Shown here piece after piece: positions 11,280 through 21,924 of a DNA stretch of 64,000 nucleotides. Position numbers and translations under genes: made by a program. Origin of the DNA: Atherix ibis. Taxonomy: Eukaryota > Arthropoda > Insecta > Diptera > Athericidae. How positions within the stretch are numbered: the first letter of the stretch is position 1; each line of letters opens with the position of its first letter. The notes beneath the pieces are model-generated. The model had not been told where the DNA came from and did no database searches. It worked only from the letters and a program-made list of their open reading frames with translations. The DNA is taken from contig OY282606.1 in assembly GCA_958298945.1 (NCBI GenBank), forward strand, positions 43,909,920-43,973,919, in the 5' to 3' direction.

Positions 11280-11315
11280 ATACTGTCTTGATGAATACCA
11301 TCAACAAGACAGTAT
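11280..11315. repeat. Local inverted repeat in the LINE remnant
   Basis: ATACTGTCTTGATG faces CATCAACAAGACAGTAT across a 5-nt spacer (one arm has three extra bases). The flanks also carry a direct duplication (AGAAATAAGATTGG at about 11201 and 11316), so this piece of the LINE has been rearranged locally. Confidence 0.7.
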
Positions 11316-11868
11316 AGAAATAAGATTGGGTGGCAGTTGTATTCAAAATACATAGTAACATTTTGGTATACATACGTCAAATCAAAAATATGTAAGTCTA
11401 TTTGGTCTTTTTTAGTGTTATTTGTTATTATAAAAAAAGTGTTTTTCAATATTATTTAAAAAAAAAAAATCCCTAAAAAATAATTATAAATTTTTAATAC
11501 TAAGTTTGAGTAAATTTTTGCCCTGACATGAACTGTTCTGATTTCATAATTCACCTGGTCTAACCAGGTACTAGTCTACACATTCAAGTGCTGTATAATT
11601 TTTTTTTTTTAAATAGTTTTTCCATTTTTCAAGTTATTTAGTGAAGATTATAACATGTACATCCCGAAAAATAATAGCCATAATTTTGCCTGGCGACAGA
11701 ACCTTTTTGTTTTCATTGGTTTGACTGAACTTTGGTTTCTAATTTCATAAGCAGATATAAATCGACGCAAAAATATATTTGGATTACGCTTAAAAATACC
11801 GAATTCGTTGTTACACGAATACGTTTTTTGGTAAGGTGTTAGAAAACGCAGCACCCATCTCGCCAATA

Positions 11869-13161
11869 CGAGGGTCATTCAACAAGTACTTAGCCTCACC
11901 GCCCGATAGAACTGCTGTCACAAAAGAAATTTACCATCGTGCAGTACATTCTTTTAGTAGCCTACTGTCAAAGTTTCAGTCGCTTCCCTTTATTAGTTTT
12001 GTTTTGAGAGCCTTTAAAAGCAAGCGTGTCGGTCGGTTGCACAAAAATTGAAAAAAGAACAATATCGTCCGGTGATTAGATTTTTGTTTTTGGAAGTGAA
12101 AACACGCAGCGAAATCAAAGATCGCTTGGATGCTGTGTATGGTGACTCTTCTCCTTCGATGGCGACCGTCAAGAATTGGTTCAATGAGGTTCTTCGTGGC
12201 CGCACGTCGGTTTTTGATGAGCCACGCCCAGGTGCCCCGAAAACGGCTGCTACGGAGGAAAACGTTAAAAAAGTCCACGATCTCGTGTTGGTAGACCGTC
12301 GATTGAAGGTTCACGAGATAGCTGAGACTGTGGGCATCGCAGTAGGAACGGTGCATCATATTCTACACGAAGAACTGGGCATGAAAAAGCTGTCGGCGCG
12401 ATGGGTACCGCGTTTGCTCACACCGGAAAACAAGCGCAACCGTGAGACCACATCGGCGACGTGTTTGACGCTGTTTCAGCGCAATCTAGCGGAGTTCTTG
12501 CGTCATTTCGTGACCGTCGACGAAACATGGATTCACTGCTACACACCAGAGACCAAGGAACAGTCGAAACAGTGGACTTCACCCGGCGAACGTGCTCCGA
12601 AGAAGGCGAAGATTGTTCGATCGGCCGGAAAGGTGATGGCCACCGTTTTCTGGGATTCACAAGGTGTGATCCACATCGATTACCTCGAGAAGGGTAAAAC
12701 AATCACGGGGCGCTACTATGCTGACTTATTGGGCCGATTTGACGTCGAATTGAAGAAAAAGCGGCCCCGCTTTGCGAAGAAAAAAGTGCTGTTCCACCAC
12801 GACAACGCGCCGGCTCACACCTCCGCCGTCGCCATGGCCACATTGGTCGAATTGCGCTACGAATTGCTGCTCCATCCACCGTACTCTCCAGATTTGGCCC
12901 CCTGTGAATACTTTTTGTTTCCAAACCTGAAAAAATCACTCGCCGGGAATAGATTTGGGTCGAATGAGGAGGTCATCGTCGCCACGGAGGCCTATTTTGC
13001 TTCCCTCTAGAAAATGTATTTTTTAGACGGGTTAAAAAAGTTAGAGCATCGCTGGGCCAAGTGTATCGAGCTTGAAGGAGATTATGTGGAAATATAAATT
13101 GCCACCTATCAAACATTTTCGTTTTTCTTTTGTAGGCTAAGTACTTGTTGAATGACCCTCG
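11869..13161 (+). mobile_element. Mariner C, young GC-rich copy with near-perfect ends
   Basis: A 1293-bp element with 28-bp terminal repeats that match in inverse orientation (CGAGGGTCATTCAACAAGTA...), flanked by TA at 11867-11868 and 13162-13163. Its gene is clearly more GC-rich than the roughly 70% AT surroundings, consistent with recent arrival by horizontal transfer, a habit well known for mariners. It is inserted in the older D4 element. Confidence 0.93.
12048..13097 (+). pseudogene. Mariner C transposase, nearly intact but lacking start and third Asp
   Basis: One open frame from 12048 covers almost the whole transposase: KKEQYRPVIRFLFLEVKTR, helix-turn-helix VKNWFNEVLRGRT and HEIAETVGIAVGTVHHIL, linker LSARWVPRLLT, first catalytic block TVDETWIHCY, second HHDNAPAHT, third YSPDLAPCEYFLF. 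The acid spacing is 34, but the third catalytic Asp is Glu (CEYFLF where relatives read CDYFLF or SDYFLF). The expected start codon is TTG (12048-12050), and the next in-frame ATG (about 12158) lies inside the DNA-binding domain. A TAG at 13008-13010 cuts off the last 28 residues, whose frame continues (YFLDGLKKLEHRW...GDYVEI) to TAA at 13095-13097. No frameshifts, so this is a recent pseudogene. Confidence 0.9.
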
Positions 13162-13230
13162 TATCTTTCTCATACCAAAAAGTTGATGTAAGATGTTGCC
13201 TACTCGTTCTTAAATAACGTTGATCCTTGA

Positions 13231-15447
13231 AAATTGAACATGATTCTTGTGAAAGGTTAAATTTATGAAAAATAGAATATGTTTAATAGTAGCAGCACCA
13301 TCTAATGCCGACGATTAAGTATTTATCATACAACCCTTATATATTACGAAATTTGCACTATTCTTAGTTTATTATAACTTTGCATAGAAAATAGAAAATT
13401 CATATAAAAGGAAGTAGAGCCATTTATTTTTATTTTTTAAAGAATAAATGTCAGTTGATATTATTAATAAACCGGAACTCATTCATTTGGCTTTTTGGTG
13501 GTATTTATCACGTTTTCAATAGAAGCACTTACGAGTATATCCTTTACTATTTGTGCACACTCATTTCATATGTTTTTATAAAAATACACATTTGAATGCC
13601 ACCAAAGCATAGAACTATTTGAGAAGCTTTTGAAAAATGTTGCTTTCGCTTTAAGTAAATTCTTGTAGGTTTACTTCTGGAAGTTGCCATTATTATTACT
13701 TTGAAGATAAGAACAGAGGGTAAATGTTCATGTATCTTTTCCTATATTGTTAGTTGTTTTTTTTTTCGCAACTTTATTTGATATATATTTACTTTTAATA
13801 TAATTGGTTTTATTCTAATTTCTGTTTTATAAAAATATATACGGAAGAAGAGGATTCTATTATGAAATCTAAAACGGAAATGCTGTATTTTTATGTACAA
13901 GTTTTGTACGTGACATTTTTGCTTTTACAAGGTTTGCTTTTGGTTATTAGTATATAGGCATAATAATATTTATGTACACGTATATACATATATTTTATAT
14001 ATATTACATAACTGAAAATAAGGATATCCGTGCATCAAATAGTATCTACGGGTATTTATACGCATGCATATTTATACATAGTGAGTTGATAAGAACGTGG
14101 TCGACGTGTAGTTGCACACCTACAATTTATAATTGCCGCAACTGTACGTGCTCGAGTATTTGATTTCGAAACTCGATGTAAACTGTATAATACAGTGTGT
14201 AGGGAAGTTTTTTGATTCATAATGTAGACTATAATTCATTTGGCGGGAAGTAAGGCGAGAATATTTTGTAGTGATAGTTAGGGTCCTATCTTGTTCAATA
14301 TTAGCAACATTATTAGATACAAAGATTTTTCGTCATCTTTTTTATTATTTTAATTATCATTTTCTATTCTGTTCTAGGTTACATATATGAAAATCAATTA
14401 AATCCATGTTTCTTCGGGCTTAATAAATAGTTTCTATAAGCTCGTTGTATAATACAAAATAATTGATGATTTTGATATAAAAATTTTTAATTATAAAAAT
14501 ATTCAAAAGAAGCTTTATTTTGGAAACTATAACTAATCCTAAAAAGTGGCTTTGTGATCGATAGTAATTAAATGCATAAATTATTTTTATATACAATAAT
14601 ATCATTAGGGATTGGCCGCACAATTTATTGTAAAGTTCCATGCCGAACGAATTTTTCTTGTTTAGATAATAAAGACTTAAAGGGTGGACTAACGCCCAAG
14701 CGGTGTTGCCAGATCTATCTCAGTGATGCCAGTTTTAAATATTAAAATCATATCCACCATGAGAACATTTTTGAAGAAAAGTAGTTTTTCTATTGACACA
14801 TAGATGGCAGTATTTTTTTTACAAGCAATTTCGAATTTACTTTTAAACTGCTTTTTTTGTGGTGATTATATTTTATGATTTAATAAGAGAATAGTTCAAA
14901 TAAATTGAATCTTATCACATCTAGGTATTTTTTTTTGACTTCAAAATTATGCTTAAATAGACGAGTATCTCAGAATTTGATAGATAAATAATAGATAATT
15001 AATCATAGAAGTAAGAAAAATTCAATAAATAACGATAGCAGTTAAAAATTATATAAAGCCAAACTTCAGTTGTTAAAATACATTTTCGATTGGTCAAAAT
15101 GTGAGAAGTGCTCATATTTATGTGGTTAGTAACAGGTAGAATAAAAATATTTCAATTTCATTAATTGTACTGTACAGGCAAAGTAATTAAATAAAGTTTT
15201 GATTTTTTAAATAAGTAGCAAAAATCTGCAGTTTTTTTTCCGTATCATTAAATGACTATTAAAATTATAACTTTTTTAAGTTAATTGGCTAAATTTATAA
15301 TTAGAGAGGGGAAGGGATTGTTAAAGCTAGAAACAAAATTTTACATGCCTATCAGAAGATATTAAAAATCTCATTAAATTTTTTAATATTTAAATATATT
15401 AATTGAATCGAAAAAATTAGTATAGGAAAAAAGCCTATCAACCCATC
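13231..15447. other. AT-rich intergenic DNA, possible mariner end remnant
   Basis: No gene. At about 14690-14770, TGTTGCCAGAT and TCAGTGATGCCAG resemble the right-end region of element J4 (TGTTGCCAGAT and TCAGTAATGC near 41620), so a short J-type end remnant may lie here. The rest shows only AT-rich sequence. Confidence 0.4.
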
Positions 15448-15618
15448 ATGGCTGAAAGTGTGGTTTGTAGAATCAGAACGTTAAGAGAAATAAAGCAAGT
15501 ACGTAAATACAGGATTTGTAGAAAATCAAAGGTAAATCTCAGGAAAGTTGGGTTGAGAAAATTTTCCATATTTTACGTAATTAGATGCTGCCTAATTATA
15601 CGTGAAATTCAAGCTTAG
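15448..15618 (+). CDS. Small basic ORF, doubtful
   Basis: An ATG-led frame of 56 codons starting MAESVVCRIRTLREIKQVRK, ending IREIQA before TAG. It is strongly basic and sits in a slightly less AT-rich patch (15430-15830). A donor-like GTACGT follows codon 17, so it could be a first exon instead. There is no domain, signal peptide or neighbour that supports function; it may be chance. Confidence 0.13.
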   Translation: MAESVVCRIRTLREIKQVRKYRICRKSKVNLRKVGLRKFSIFYVIRCCLIIREIQA

Positions 15619-16898
15619 GATGTACGTGCTCTCTCACTAATCAGCAGTTATAATTGCATGCTGGTTATGACTGTGGCTGATATGGCAACTTTGGGGCGTC
15701 TTCTGCTTTGTCGACTTCTACTTTAGCTGGAACATAGAAATCTCGACAAAATATAAAGATTCTATCTAGCAGGACAGCCCAAGGGAGCCTTTTAGTACAT
15801 CCATATATTTGGATTGTTGAGAATGTTAAGCGTTAAAATAACTCAACTTGGTAATAAAATTGTCGAGCTCTAATTTTTTTAAAATTATTTTTGGTTTTTA
15901 TTTAATTCCTTGTTTTATATTCATATACAGTCTAGTTTTATACAAATACATAAGAGATCGTATTTGGTTAATTCTATATAAATATATGATTGTATAACCG
16001 TAGTTATTATAGACTTTTTTTTTACAAGCTGTCTGCAAAGAATATTTTTTATGAGTGGTAGATTTCGCTAATGAGACTAATACTTATAGGGGAAGAAATC
16101 ATCCTTTTTGTCATGTATACTTGTACACTTTGGTATGCCATATTCTATATAGAATCTATTTATAGCTTGCTGTCATATTTTTGCATATGGCAAGTTTTTA
16201 GCTTTCCATTTCAAAATAATACTCAGTTATAAGTAGAAATAGCTGTAGGGATAATGTTAAAACTAAGGAAGTGGTTATTGTATAGTACGGAAATAAGACT
16301 GTTTTTTCCGGCATAAAATCACGTAAAAACCATGTAGGATTTGTACTTTTGATGAGTGGTTTCTTTTATTTCGGGCTATTTCATTATAATATATTGTACA
16401 TAGATAGAAGAATAACAGGAAGGATCTTGCATTGTGAATATGATGGTGATGAAACCTCAATTAAAATAAACCTTTAGGACATGACAAGTGCGTGTATATT
16501 TACAAGCAACGGAAAAACACTAGAAATCCAAAAATATCCATAGTTTTATTGTGTATGTGACCGATTTTTGGGATAAAGTTTTTGAAAACTATAAAAAAAA
16601 AATCTATTTTTTCAAAAATTATTCCCAATTCCAGTTCTAAAAAAAAAACAGATAAAAACCATTTATTATTTTATTGGTTTAAGAACTCAACACAATTTAA
16701 TAGCCAAAAAATATATTCCTTTTATATTCAATCAGAAAACAAAATGTCAGCTTATTTTTAAGATATGGAATTCTGACCCCTGCCGTTACTATTCCCCATC
16801 CAGAAACTCATTTTTATTTTTTGTAAAGGTTTTTTTTCAAATCTTTAAAATTGAATAAAACGAAAGTTATAATAAAAATTTTAATTTTTTAAATAATA
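15619..16898. other. AT-rich non-coding stretch
   Basis: I see no transposon motif, splice-supported exon or strong repeat before the H1 mariner. Confidence 0.5.
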
Positions 16899-17893
16899 AG
16901 AGGGTCGTTCAATAAGTCCTTAGAAAAAAAAGGGAAAAAACTGTTTTTTAAAATAAAAATTTTATTTTTCAACGTAATCTCCTTTTAGCTCTATACACTT
17001 TTCCAACCGTTTTTCCAAAATTTTTATCCCGTCCAAAAAATAGGATTTCGGAAGTTCTGCAAAATACTCATCCGTTTGAGCAATGACGTCCTCGTTGGAA
17101 GTGAACCGTCGTCCGCCAAGCCATTTCTTTAGATTGGGGAAAAGAAAATAGTCACTCGGGGCCAAATCTGGTGAATAAGCGGGATGCTGCAACAATTCCA
17201 TTCTCAATTCCACAATTTTGGCCATGGAAACAGCGCAGGTCTGCACACGCGCATTGTCCTGATGCAAGAGGATTTTTCTTCTTCAGATGGGGGCGTTTCT
17301 CTTTGATTTCCTCGCTCAATCGTTGCAATAACGACGCGTAATACGCTCATGTTATTGTTTTTCCTTTTTCCAAGTAGTCGATAAAAATGATGCCCTGCGA
17401 ATCCCAAAAGACCGTGGCCATCACCTTGCCGGCCGATGGCACAGTTTTTGCCTTCTTCGGAGCCCGTTCACCCTTTAAAATCCACTGTGATGAATGCCTC
17501 TTCGTTTCTGGAGTGTAGTAGTGTATCCAGGTTTCGTCCACAGTGACATATCCATGAAGGAATTCGGCAGGATTGCGATGAAAGAGTGCCAACATAGCCT
17601 CAGAGTCCACTACACGATTGCGCTTATTCTCCTCTGAGAGCAAACGCGGCACCCATCTTGCCGAAATTTTTTTCACAGACAATTTTTCATGCAAAATTGA
17701 AGCGACTGTACCTTGTGATATGCCCGTGGCCTCAACTAATTCGCGCACTTTAATTCGCCGATCGTTCAAAATCAGATCGTGGATTTTGTCGATGATTTCA
17801 GGAGTAGACACCTCAACTGGGCGTCCTGAACGATGTTCATCTTTTGTGGATGAACGGCCACGTTTAAATTCATTCACCCAATTGTAAACCGTA
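16899..17893 (-). mobile_element. Mariner H1, 5'-truncated
   Basis: The 3' end (left, AGAGGGTCGTTCAATAAGTC with TA before it) is present and matches the 5' end of the sister copy at 63071. The transposase runs leftward. The 5' end is lost: homology to the sister stops at CCCAATTGTAAACCGT (about 17893), directly against an F-family fragment. Related to element C by its TIR, but distinct. Confidence 0.85.
16962..17887 (-). pseudogene. Mariner H1 transposase, one nonsense codon and one frameshift
   Basis: From 17877: NEFKRGRSSTKDEHRSGRP, then VRELVEATGISQGTVASIL, SARWVPRLLSEENKRNR, TVDETWIHYYTPETK (first Asp), KVMATVFWDSQGIIFIDYL. A TGA near 17352 follows GKTIT where the sister copy reads GGA. 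A two-base loss in an A-run near 17276 shifts frame, after which HQDNARVQT (second Asp) and PSDYFLFPNLKKW (third Asp, spacing 34) lead to ELKGDYVEK and TAA at 16962. All three catalytic Asp remain, so only truncation, the nonsense codon and the frameshift inactivate it. Confidence 0.87.
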
Positions 17894-17894
17894 A

Positions 17895-18130
17895 ATAATG
17901 TTATTAAACTTTCGTTTTAATTCGAAAATTTTGCTTGTTTACAAGCTCAAGGGCAATTTTAGTCCTTGCTTTTTGACCCAAATCTGTGATCCGTTTAGTA
18001 TGGTTTTGTGGCTTAAGTTCTGGAGTCAATCGAATCTTGTATGGATGTAGACCAAAGTCTTTTCAATTCTTGTTGCCTAAAACGTCGAAAGGTCCAATTT
18101 TTGTTGGCTTAAACGTCAACGCAATAGGGT
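17895..18130 (-). mobile_element. F-family (DD41D) transposase fragment F5
   Basis: Minus strand: FGLHPYKIRLTPELKPQNH with slight frame correction, the linker that in F elements joins DNA-binding and catalytic domains. No ends visible. It abuts the truncated 5' side of H1. Confidence 0.62.
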
Positions 18131-18318
18131 GTGAAAAGTCCTTATTTCTACAATAAATTACCACTATTTTATATTGAAAATAACACCACATAATGTTATT
18201 CAAGCAAAACTTCTAAGCATCGATCAGTTTTTGTTTTAGGTCCACCAACATCGTACATATTCAAACAAACAATGTTTGAGCAAAAATTCTGAATTATTGT
18301 ATAATTTTTCACGATATT

Positions 18319-18385
18319 ATATTTTTTTCTAATATTTACCCTCGAAAAGGCAATATTTTTTCTTATATTTACCCTTCGAAAAGGC
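18319..18385. repeat. Two-copy tandem repeat of about 34 bp
   Basis: Two near-identical units each ending TTTACCC(T)TCGAAAAGGCA lie head to tail. Confidence 0.7.
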
Positions 18386-18908
18386 ATGGCGCAATAGTTT
18401 ATCGGAAATATCCACCGTTGGCATATTCAGATTATTTATTTTCGCTCTCAATTAGAAAGAAAATATCTTGACAACAAATTAATCAGATTTCATATTCTAG
18501 ATTTCTTTATGTGAGCATGAAATTTTCAATTTGAATTTGACAAAAGATCTGCGCCATTTTTTCGAAATTTGATCATTTTAAGTACAACTATAATCTACAA
18601 AATCTATTTTACTAAATTCAAAGCACTATTTTTTCATACCATATATTTTGTACGTTAGTAATTTGAATAAAAGTTATTATTTCTTCGTCTCTGAAAAAAT
18701 CGATAAACGTTTTTCAGGTCCTATATAGGATTTATTGTATTAGTGCACTCAATATGGTTTTTGTTCTCTTAAGTAGTGCTCTCTATTGTTGCGTTGCACT
18801 TAACAGAAGTCTAGTAAAATCTAAAATACATCACGCATTCATATTTACTTACTTGCTGATTTTTACTGGTTACCTTTTCAATTTTGAAGTGCTTCTTCCA
18901 AATCGAAT

Positions 18909-18925
18909 AGTAGGTAGGTAGGTAG
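18909..18925. repeat. (GTAG)n microsatellite
   Basis: About four GTAG units in a row. Confidence 0.85.
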
Positions 18926-19326
18926 TCGTTAAAAATCGGAGTTTTGATGCAAACAATGCGGCATCAAACATCAAATATTGTTATCGAATATAAGAAATCA
19001 ATGTTGAAAATGTAAGAACCATTTTGAAGACGTATTAGATCCTTGAAAGTTAGCGCATTTCACTCGAAATATACTGAATAGTAGTCTTCGTCTTTCTCCA
19101 TTTGAATGACAAACGGGTGGGATTTTACCAAAGAAAATACCAGTACCTACGTCTTGTCTATTTAATAAACTGGTATAAGCATATCACTAGTTTTATGTTA
19201 ACGTCTTATTTTGAAGAAATTCGACTTAGGTCACCTCACCATCCCGTCACTATTAAAGCTACTGTCTGACAACATTTCGAATTTTTCATGTAATCGTATA
19301 AGTATGAGCAGTTCATTCTGTTTCAG

Positions 19327-19728
19327 ATCCTGTTTCTAATACTATACAACTATGGAATCCTTAAAGGCAAAAATTATCCCTTTATTGTGTTCCGAATAAG
19401 CAAACGTAAATTGTTCAAGAGGATAATCTAACACTTCATCCAGAAAATGCATAAAATTCGTTGCTTGTCTCTCAAGAGTACGCAAACAAATTAAGCCTTA
19501 TTCAGCAGCAAAAGCTTTTTACTTAGCATTCATGCATCCTGGCACCAATGGCCTAGGTCTGACTATGATGCTGTTGCTGATTATGTTATATGATCGTATT
19601 TAGGTGGTATAAATGGTGTAAGGCAGTTAGATGGGTACGGACATGGTGGCGGAAGATTTAGTGCCAATCATGATATGCATGCTAGCGAGGAGGATATGAA
19701 TGCGAATAGGTTTTTGCAAAGCATATAA
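19327..19728 (+). CDS. Three-exon host gene (3' part), unidentified protein
   Basis: Proposed exons: 19327-19405 after the acceptor TCTGTTTCAG, coding 26 residues that start ILFLILYNYGILKGKNYPF and ending at a GTAAAT donor; 19479-19556, coding RKQIKPYSAAKAFYLAFM and seven more, ending at CTAG/GTCTGA; 19604-19728 after CGTATTTAG, coding GINGVRQLDGYGHGGGRFSA, then an acidic stretch (ASEEDMNAN) and RFLQSI before TAA at 19726-19728. Introns are 73 and 47 bp and all phases agree. AATAAA lies at 19843-19848. The start of the visible part is hydrophobic (possible membrane segment); the tail is Gly/His-rich then acidic. I do not recognise the family. The 47-bp intron is short, and an alternative middle-exon start exists at 19444, so the model is provisional. 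Confidence 0.4.
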
Positions 19729-20584
19729 AAGTCAGCAGTTCATGTTGGCCAAAGTGATGATGCATTTTTATTCTCAACAAATATATGCTCATAAACTTTC
19801 ACATACAAATGCACATCATATGAAAATTATTTTACTAACAGAAATAAACAGATAAGCACTATGCTTGTATTCGTTCATACTTTCCATATGAAGTGGTAAA
19901 GTTTCTTTAATTTCTAACGCATTTTGTAACTTTAGTTGATAAATTTCTCATTGCCAATTTTTTTTATTTAGAACTAATTCTAATTTGTATAATATATTTA
20001 TCTTCAAAAAAAAAAATTATATTTTGTATACTACTCGTAGTATGGTACTGCTGTCTGTATACTAAGCTAATTCGATTTATCTTATGGCTATGTTATTATT
20101 CTAAAAGTTTATAATCCTTTTAATACTCGTAAGTACCACATGTGAGTGAATGGAATCTTTTGAATGTACACTTATATCAAAGAGAGCCTTTTTGCATTTT
20201 GTTAACGAAATAGAGCTATAATTATTCAAGTACATATCCAGATAATGAACGCCGCAGTAGGTGTAATGGAATTTACCATGAAAACGTTTTATAATGTGTT
20301 GTGCATTTTTACCAAGTACTATAGTCAATATAATATATTCGGAATAAATATTTAAATAAAAAAAAAGTCTAAACGGTTTTAGATACTTTGGATTTAACTC
20401 AAAATTTATACTTAGTAACATTTTTCGAAAAAAGAATTCGCAAATATTTTTAAGACATATTTTCTGTACATTTCTGAACTTCAGAGTCTGTGATGTTAAC
20501 TATTAGAATACTTTGTCGGTTATAAAATATCCAAAATTTGATTTTTCGAGTTCGTGTATTTCTTATATAAGACAGCAACTATGA
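19729..20584. other. 3' flank and AT-rich non-coding DNA
   Basis: Holds the AATAAA at 19843-19848 expected for the preceding gene. Nothing else recognised before the LINE fragment. Confidence 0.5.
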
Positions 20585-20945
20585 TAAGACTATCCTCAGT
20601 GAGATAATGTTTAACTGGGAAATTACAATGCAGGAGAACAATTGAAAATGTCTGTTTTGAAAAATGAAAAGTTTTGAAATATTTTTAAAAGAGAAACAGT
20701 AGGTTTTCGGGATTTTGTGCAACATAAATTTATATAATTTTCCAAATACTAATGATTTGACGTGAAGAGTTATAAAGAAAAAACATCCATCGAAGTTTCC
20801 GCTGAAGTCGTAGTAGAACTCCAGAGTTCTAGTCTGTAAGTCCATATTGGTTTCAGTAGGGCATTGTACAAAAGTACTTTACTGTTTATTGTAAGTTTGT
20901 CTAAGTGCAGTCTTCGATATCAAACTTTAATGTTTTGTGGTATTT
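20585..20945 (-). mobile_element. Jockey-like LINE fragment K2
   Basis: Minus strand: LHLDKLTINSKVLLYNALLK followed by PIWTYRLELWSS, the thumb-domain motif seen also in the LINE at 9283-11380. A frame shift follows. No 3' tail or target duplication was recognised. Confidence 0.68.
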
Positions 20946-20981
20946 CACTGCCAATAACATATGTGGAAGGACATGCTTCAT

Positions 20982-21038
20982 AGTGGAGAGTAAAAGTAAT
21001 ATGAACACATTTGCGTTCGTTAACTTTTATTCTCCACT
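20982..21038. repeat. Imperfect inverted repeat
   Basis: AGTGGAGAGTAAAAGTAA (20982-20999) faces its near-complement ending TATTCTCCACT (21020-21038) across about 20 nt. It may be a hairpin in a LINE remnant or a very small inverted-repeat element. Confidence 0.55.
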
Positions 21039-21307
21039 TGGTGAACCATAAATAGTGTCGTTTTTTTTTACAGTAGTTGTCTACTTATTTCACTTTGTGT
21101 GTATGTACCATAAGCTTATTTTTTGTTAACTGATGGCAGTTTTGACTTATTTGTAATACATTATATTAGTGATAGAAAAATATTGACTTGTTTTTTTTTT
21201 TGAACACGTCAAAGTTTTTTTTCCTCTTTATGTTCGAAAAGAATGCATCATAAATGTCAAAAGAGATATGTGCCGTGTACGGGGAAAATGCAGTAAGTTA
21301 ACATATA

Positions 21308-21918
21308 CGAGGTCTGTTCAAATAGTATCGCGAATTTTGAATTTCCGCGGGTTACGTATATATTTGATTTTCGATTTTTTGTGGCGTTATGTTGGTACAC
21401 ATGTCTATCCCTTATGCCGACAAGTTCGGCCATTTTGAATGTTCAGTTATTGTAATTTTTGGCTCGTCTTCGATTTTTGCCCACTCCAAAAAATGAATCA
21501 AAGAATTTGCATCAAATTTTGTGTGTAAAACACATATATATATGCTGAAGCTACCTTGGACCGAAGCAACGTTTATCGGTGGTACAAAATGTTCTCAGAG
21601 GGCCGAGAAGATGTGAACGACGAAAAGCGTGCCGGCCGCCCGAGCACGTCAACAACAGACGAAAACATTTATGAAGTGAAGAAAATAGTATTTTCCAATC
21701 GTCGTTGCCTTTAACTCCTTAGTATTTTCCAATTAACATTGCTAAGGAACCAGATATTATCACTTGTACCAACGTTTTTTCGAGGATTGAAAAAACGTTG
21801 GTACAAGTGATAATATCTGGTGGGGATTACTTTGAAGGGAACAAAATAGATATTCATGTATAAATATATAATTTTTGAAAAAAACACAAAATTCGCGATA
21901 CTTTTTGAACATACCTCG
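21308..21918 (+). mobile_element. Mariner B2, internally deleted, with hairpin at the junction
   Basis: A 611-bp B-family element, TA on both sides (21306-21307, 21919-21920), with the normal 5' end and the normal 3' end of this family (unlike B1). The transposase N-terminus survives with a short deletion and a TAA (NQRICIKFCV, then YRWYKMFSEGREDVN, RAGRPSTSTTDEN); most of the catalytic domain is deleted. A perfect 32-bp palindrome sits at the deletion point; see the repeat at 21750-21820. Confidence 0.88.
21750..21820. repeat. Perfect 32-bp inverted repeat with 7-nt loop
   Basis: CCAGATATTATCACTTGTAC... (21750-21781) is the exact inverse of 21789-21820. The right arm is the normal B-family sequence before GGTGGGGATTACTTTGAAGG; the left arm is an inverted extra copy placed at the edge of the internal deletion. 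Confidence 0.9.
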
Positions 21919-21924
21919 TATACT

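Larger units (their letters stand above)
9283..11380 (-). mobile_element. Jockey-like LINE remnant, split by a DNA transposon
   Basis: Minus-strand pieces of a non-LTR retrotransposon reverse transcriptase. To the right of the F1 insertion (11095-11380): GIHQDSILGPFL, the motif normally (P)QGSxLGPxL, then TATYADEAQ, the YADD catalytic motif with its second Asp now Glu, then FKRWRLKVND. To the left (9800 down to 9283): NIILPKDKVHFLGLNLYKR, then NNKLLINRTILKPIWSY, the thumb motif usually KxxLYKxxLKPIWxYG, and KILRKIDDAPFYVRN. The two halves are contiguous once F1 is removed. Several frame breaks; no function remains. Confidence 0.78.
11640..13230 (-). mobile_element. Old mariner D4, split by element C
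   Basis: Minus-strand D-family transposase pieces lie on both sides of the younger element C. To the right of it (13230 down to 13162): GNILHQLFGMRKI. To the left (11868 down to 11640): ARWVLRFLTPYQK, FKRNPNIFLRRFI, RNQSSVKPMKTKR and a frame-shifted match to KVMATVFW. Joined, they give the normal order of the linker LGMRKISARWVPRLLT of this family. I could not see intact terminal repeats; boundaries are approximate. Confidence 0.72.
18131..19326. other. AT-rich DNA with two short tandem repeats
   Basis: No gene seen except that upstream exons of the gene at 19327 should lie here. A two-copy repeat occupies 18319-18385 and a GTAG tetranucleotide run 18909-18925. Confidence 0.45.

Noticed and set aside
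12418..12702. Antisense ORFs inside mariner C
   Set aside because: They are shadows of the GC-rich transposase frame on the other strand and lack any motif.
14690..14835. Short similarity to the right end of mariner J4
   Set aside because: Only two short words match; not enough to call a separate element, so it is only mentioned within the gap description.
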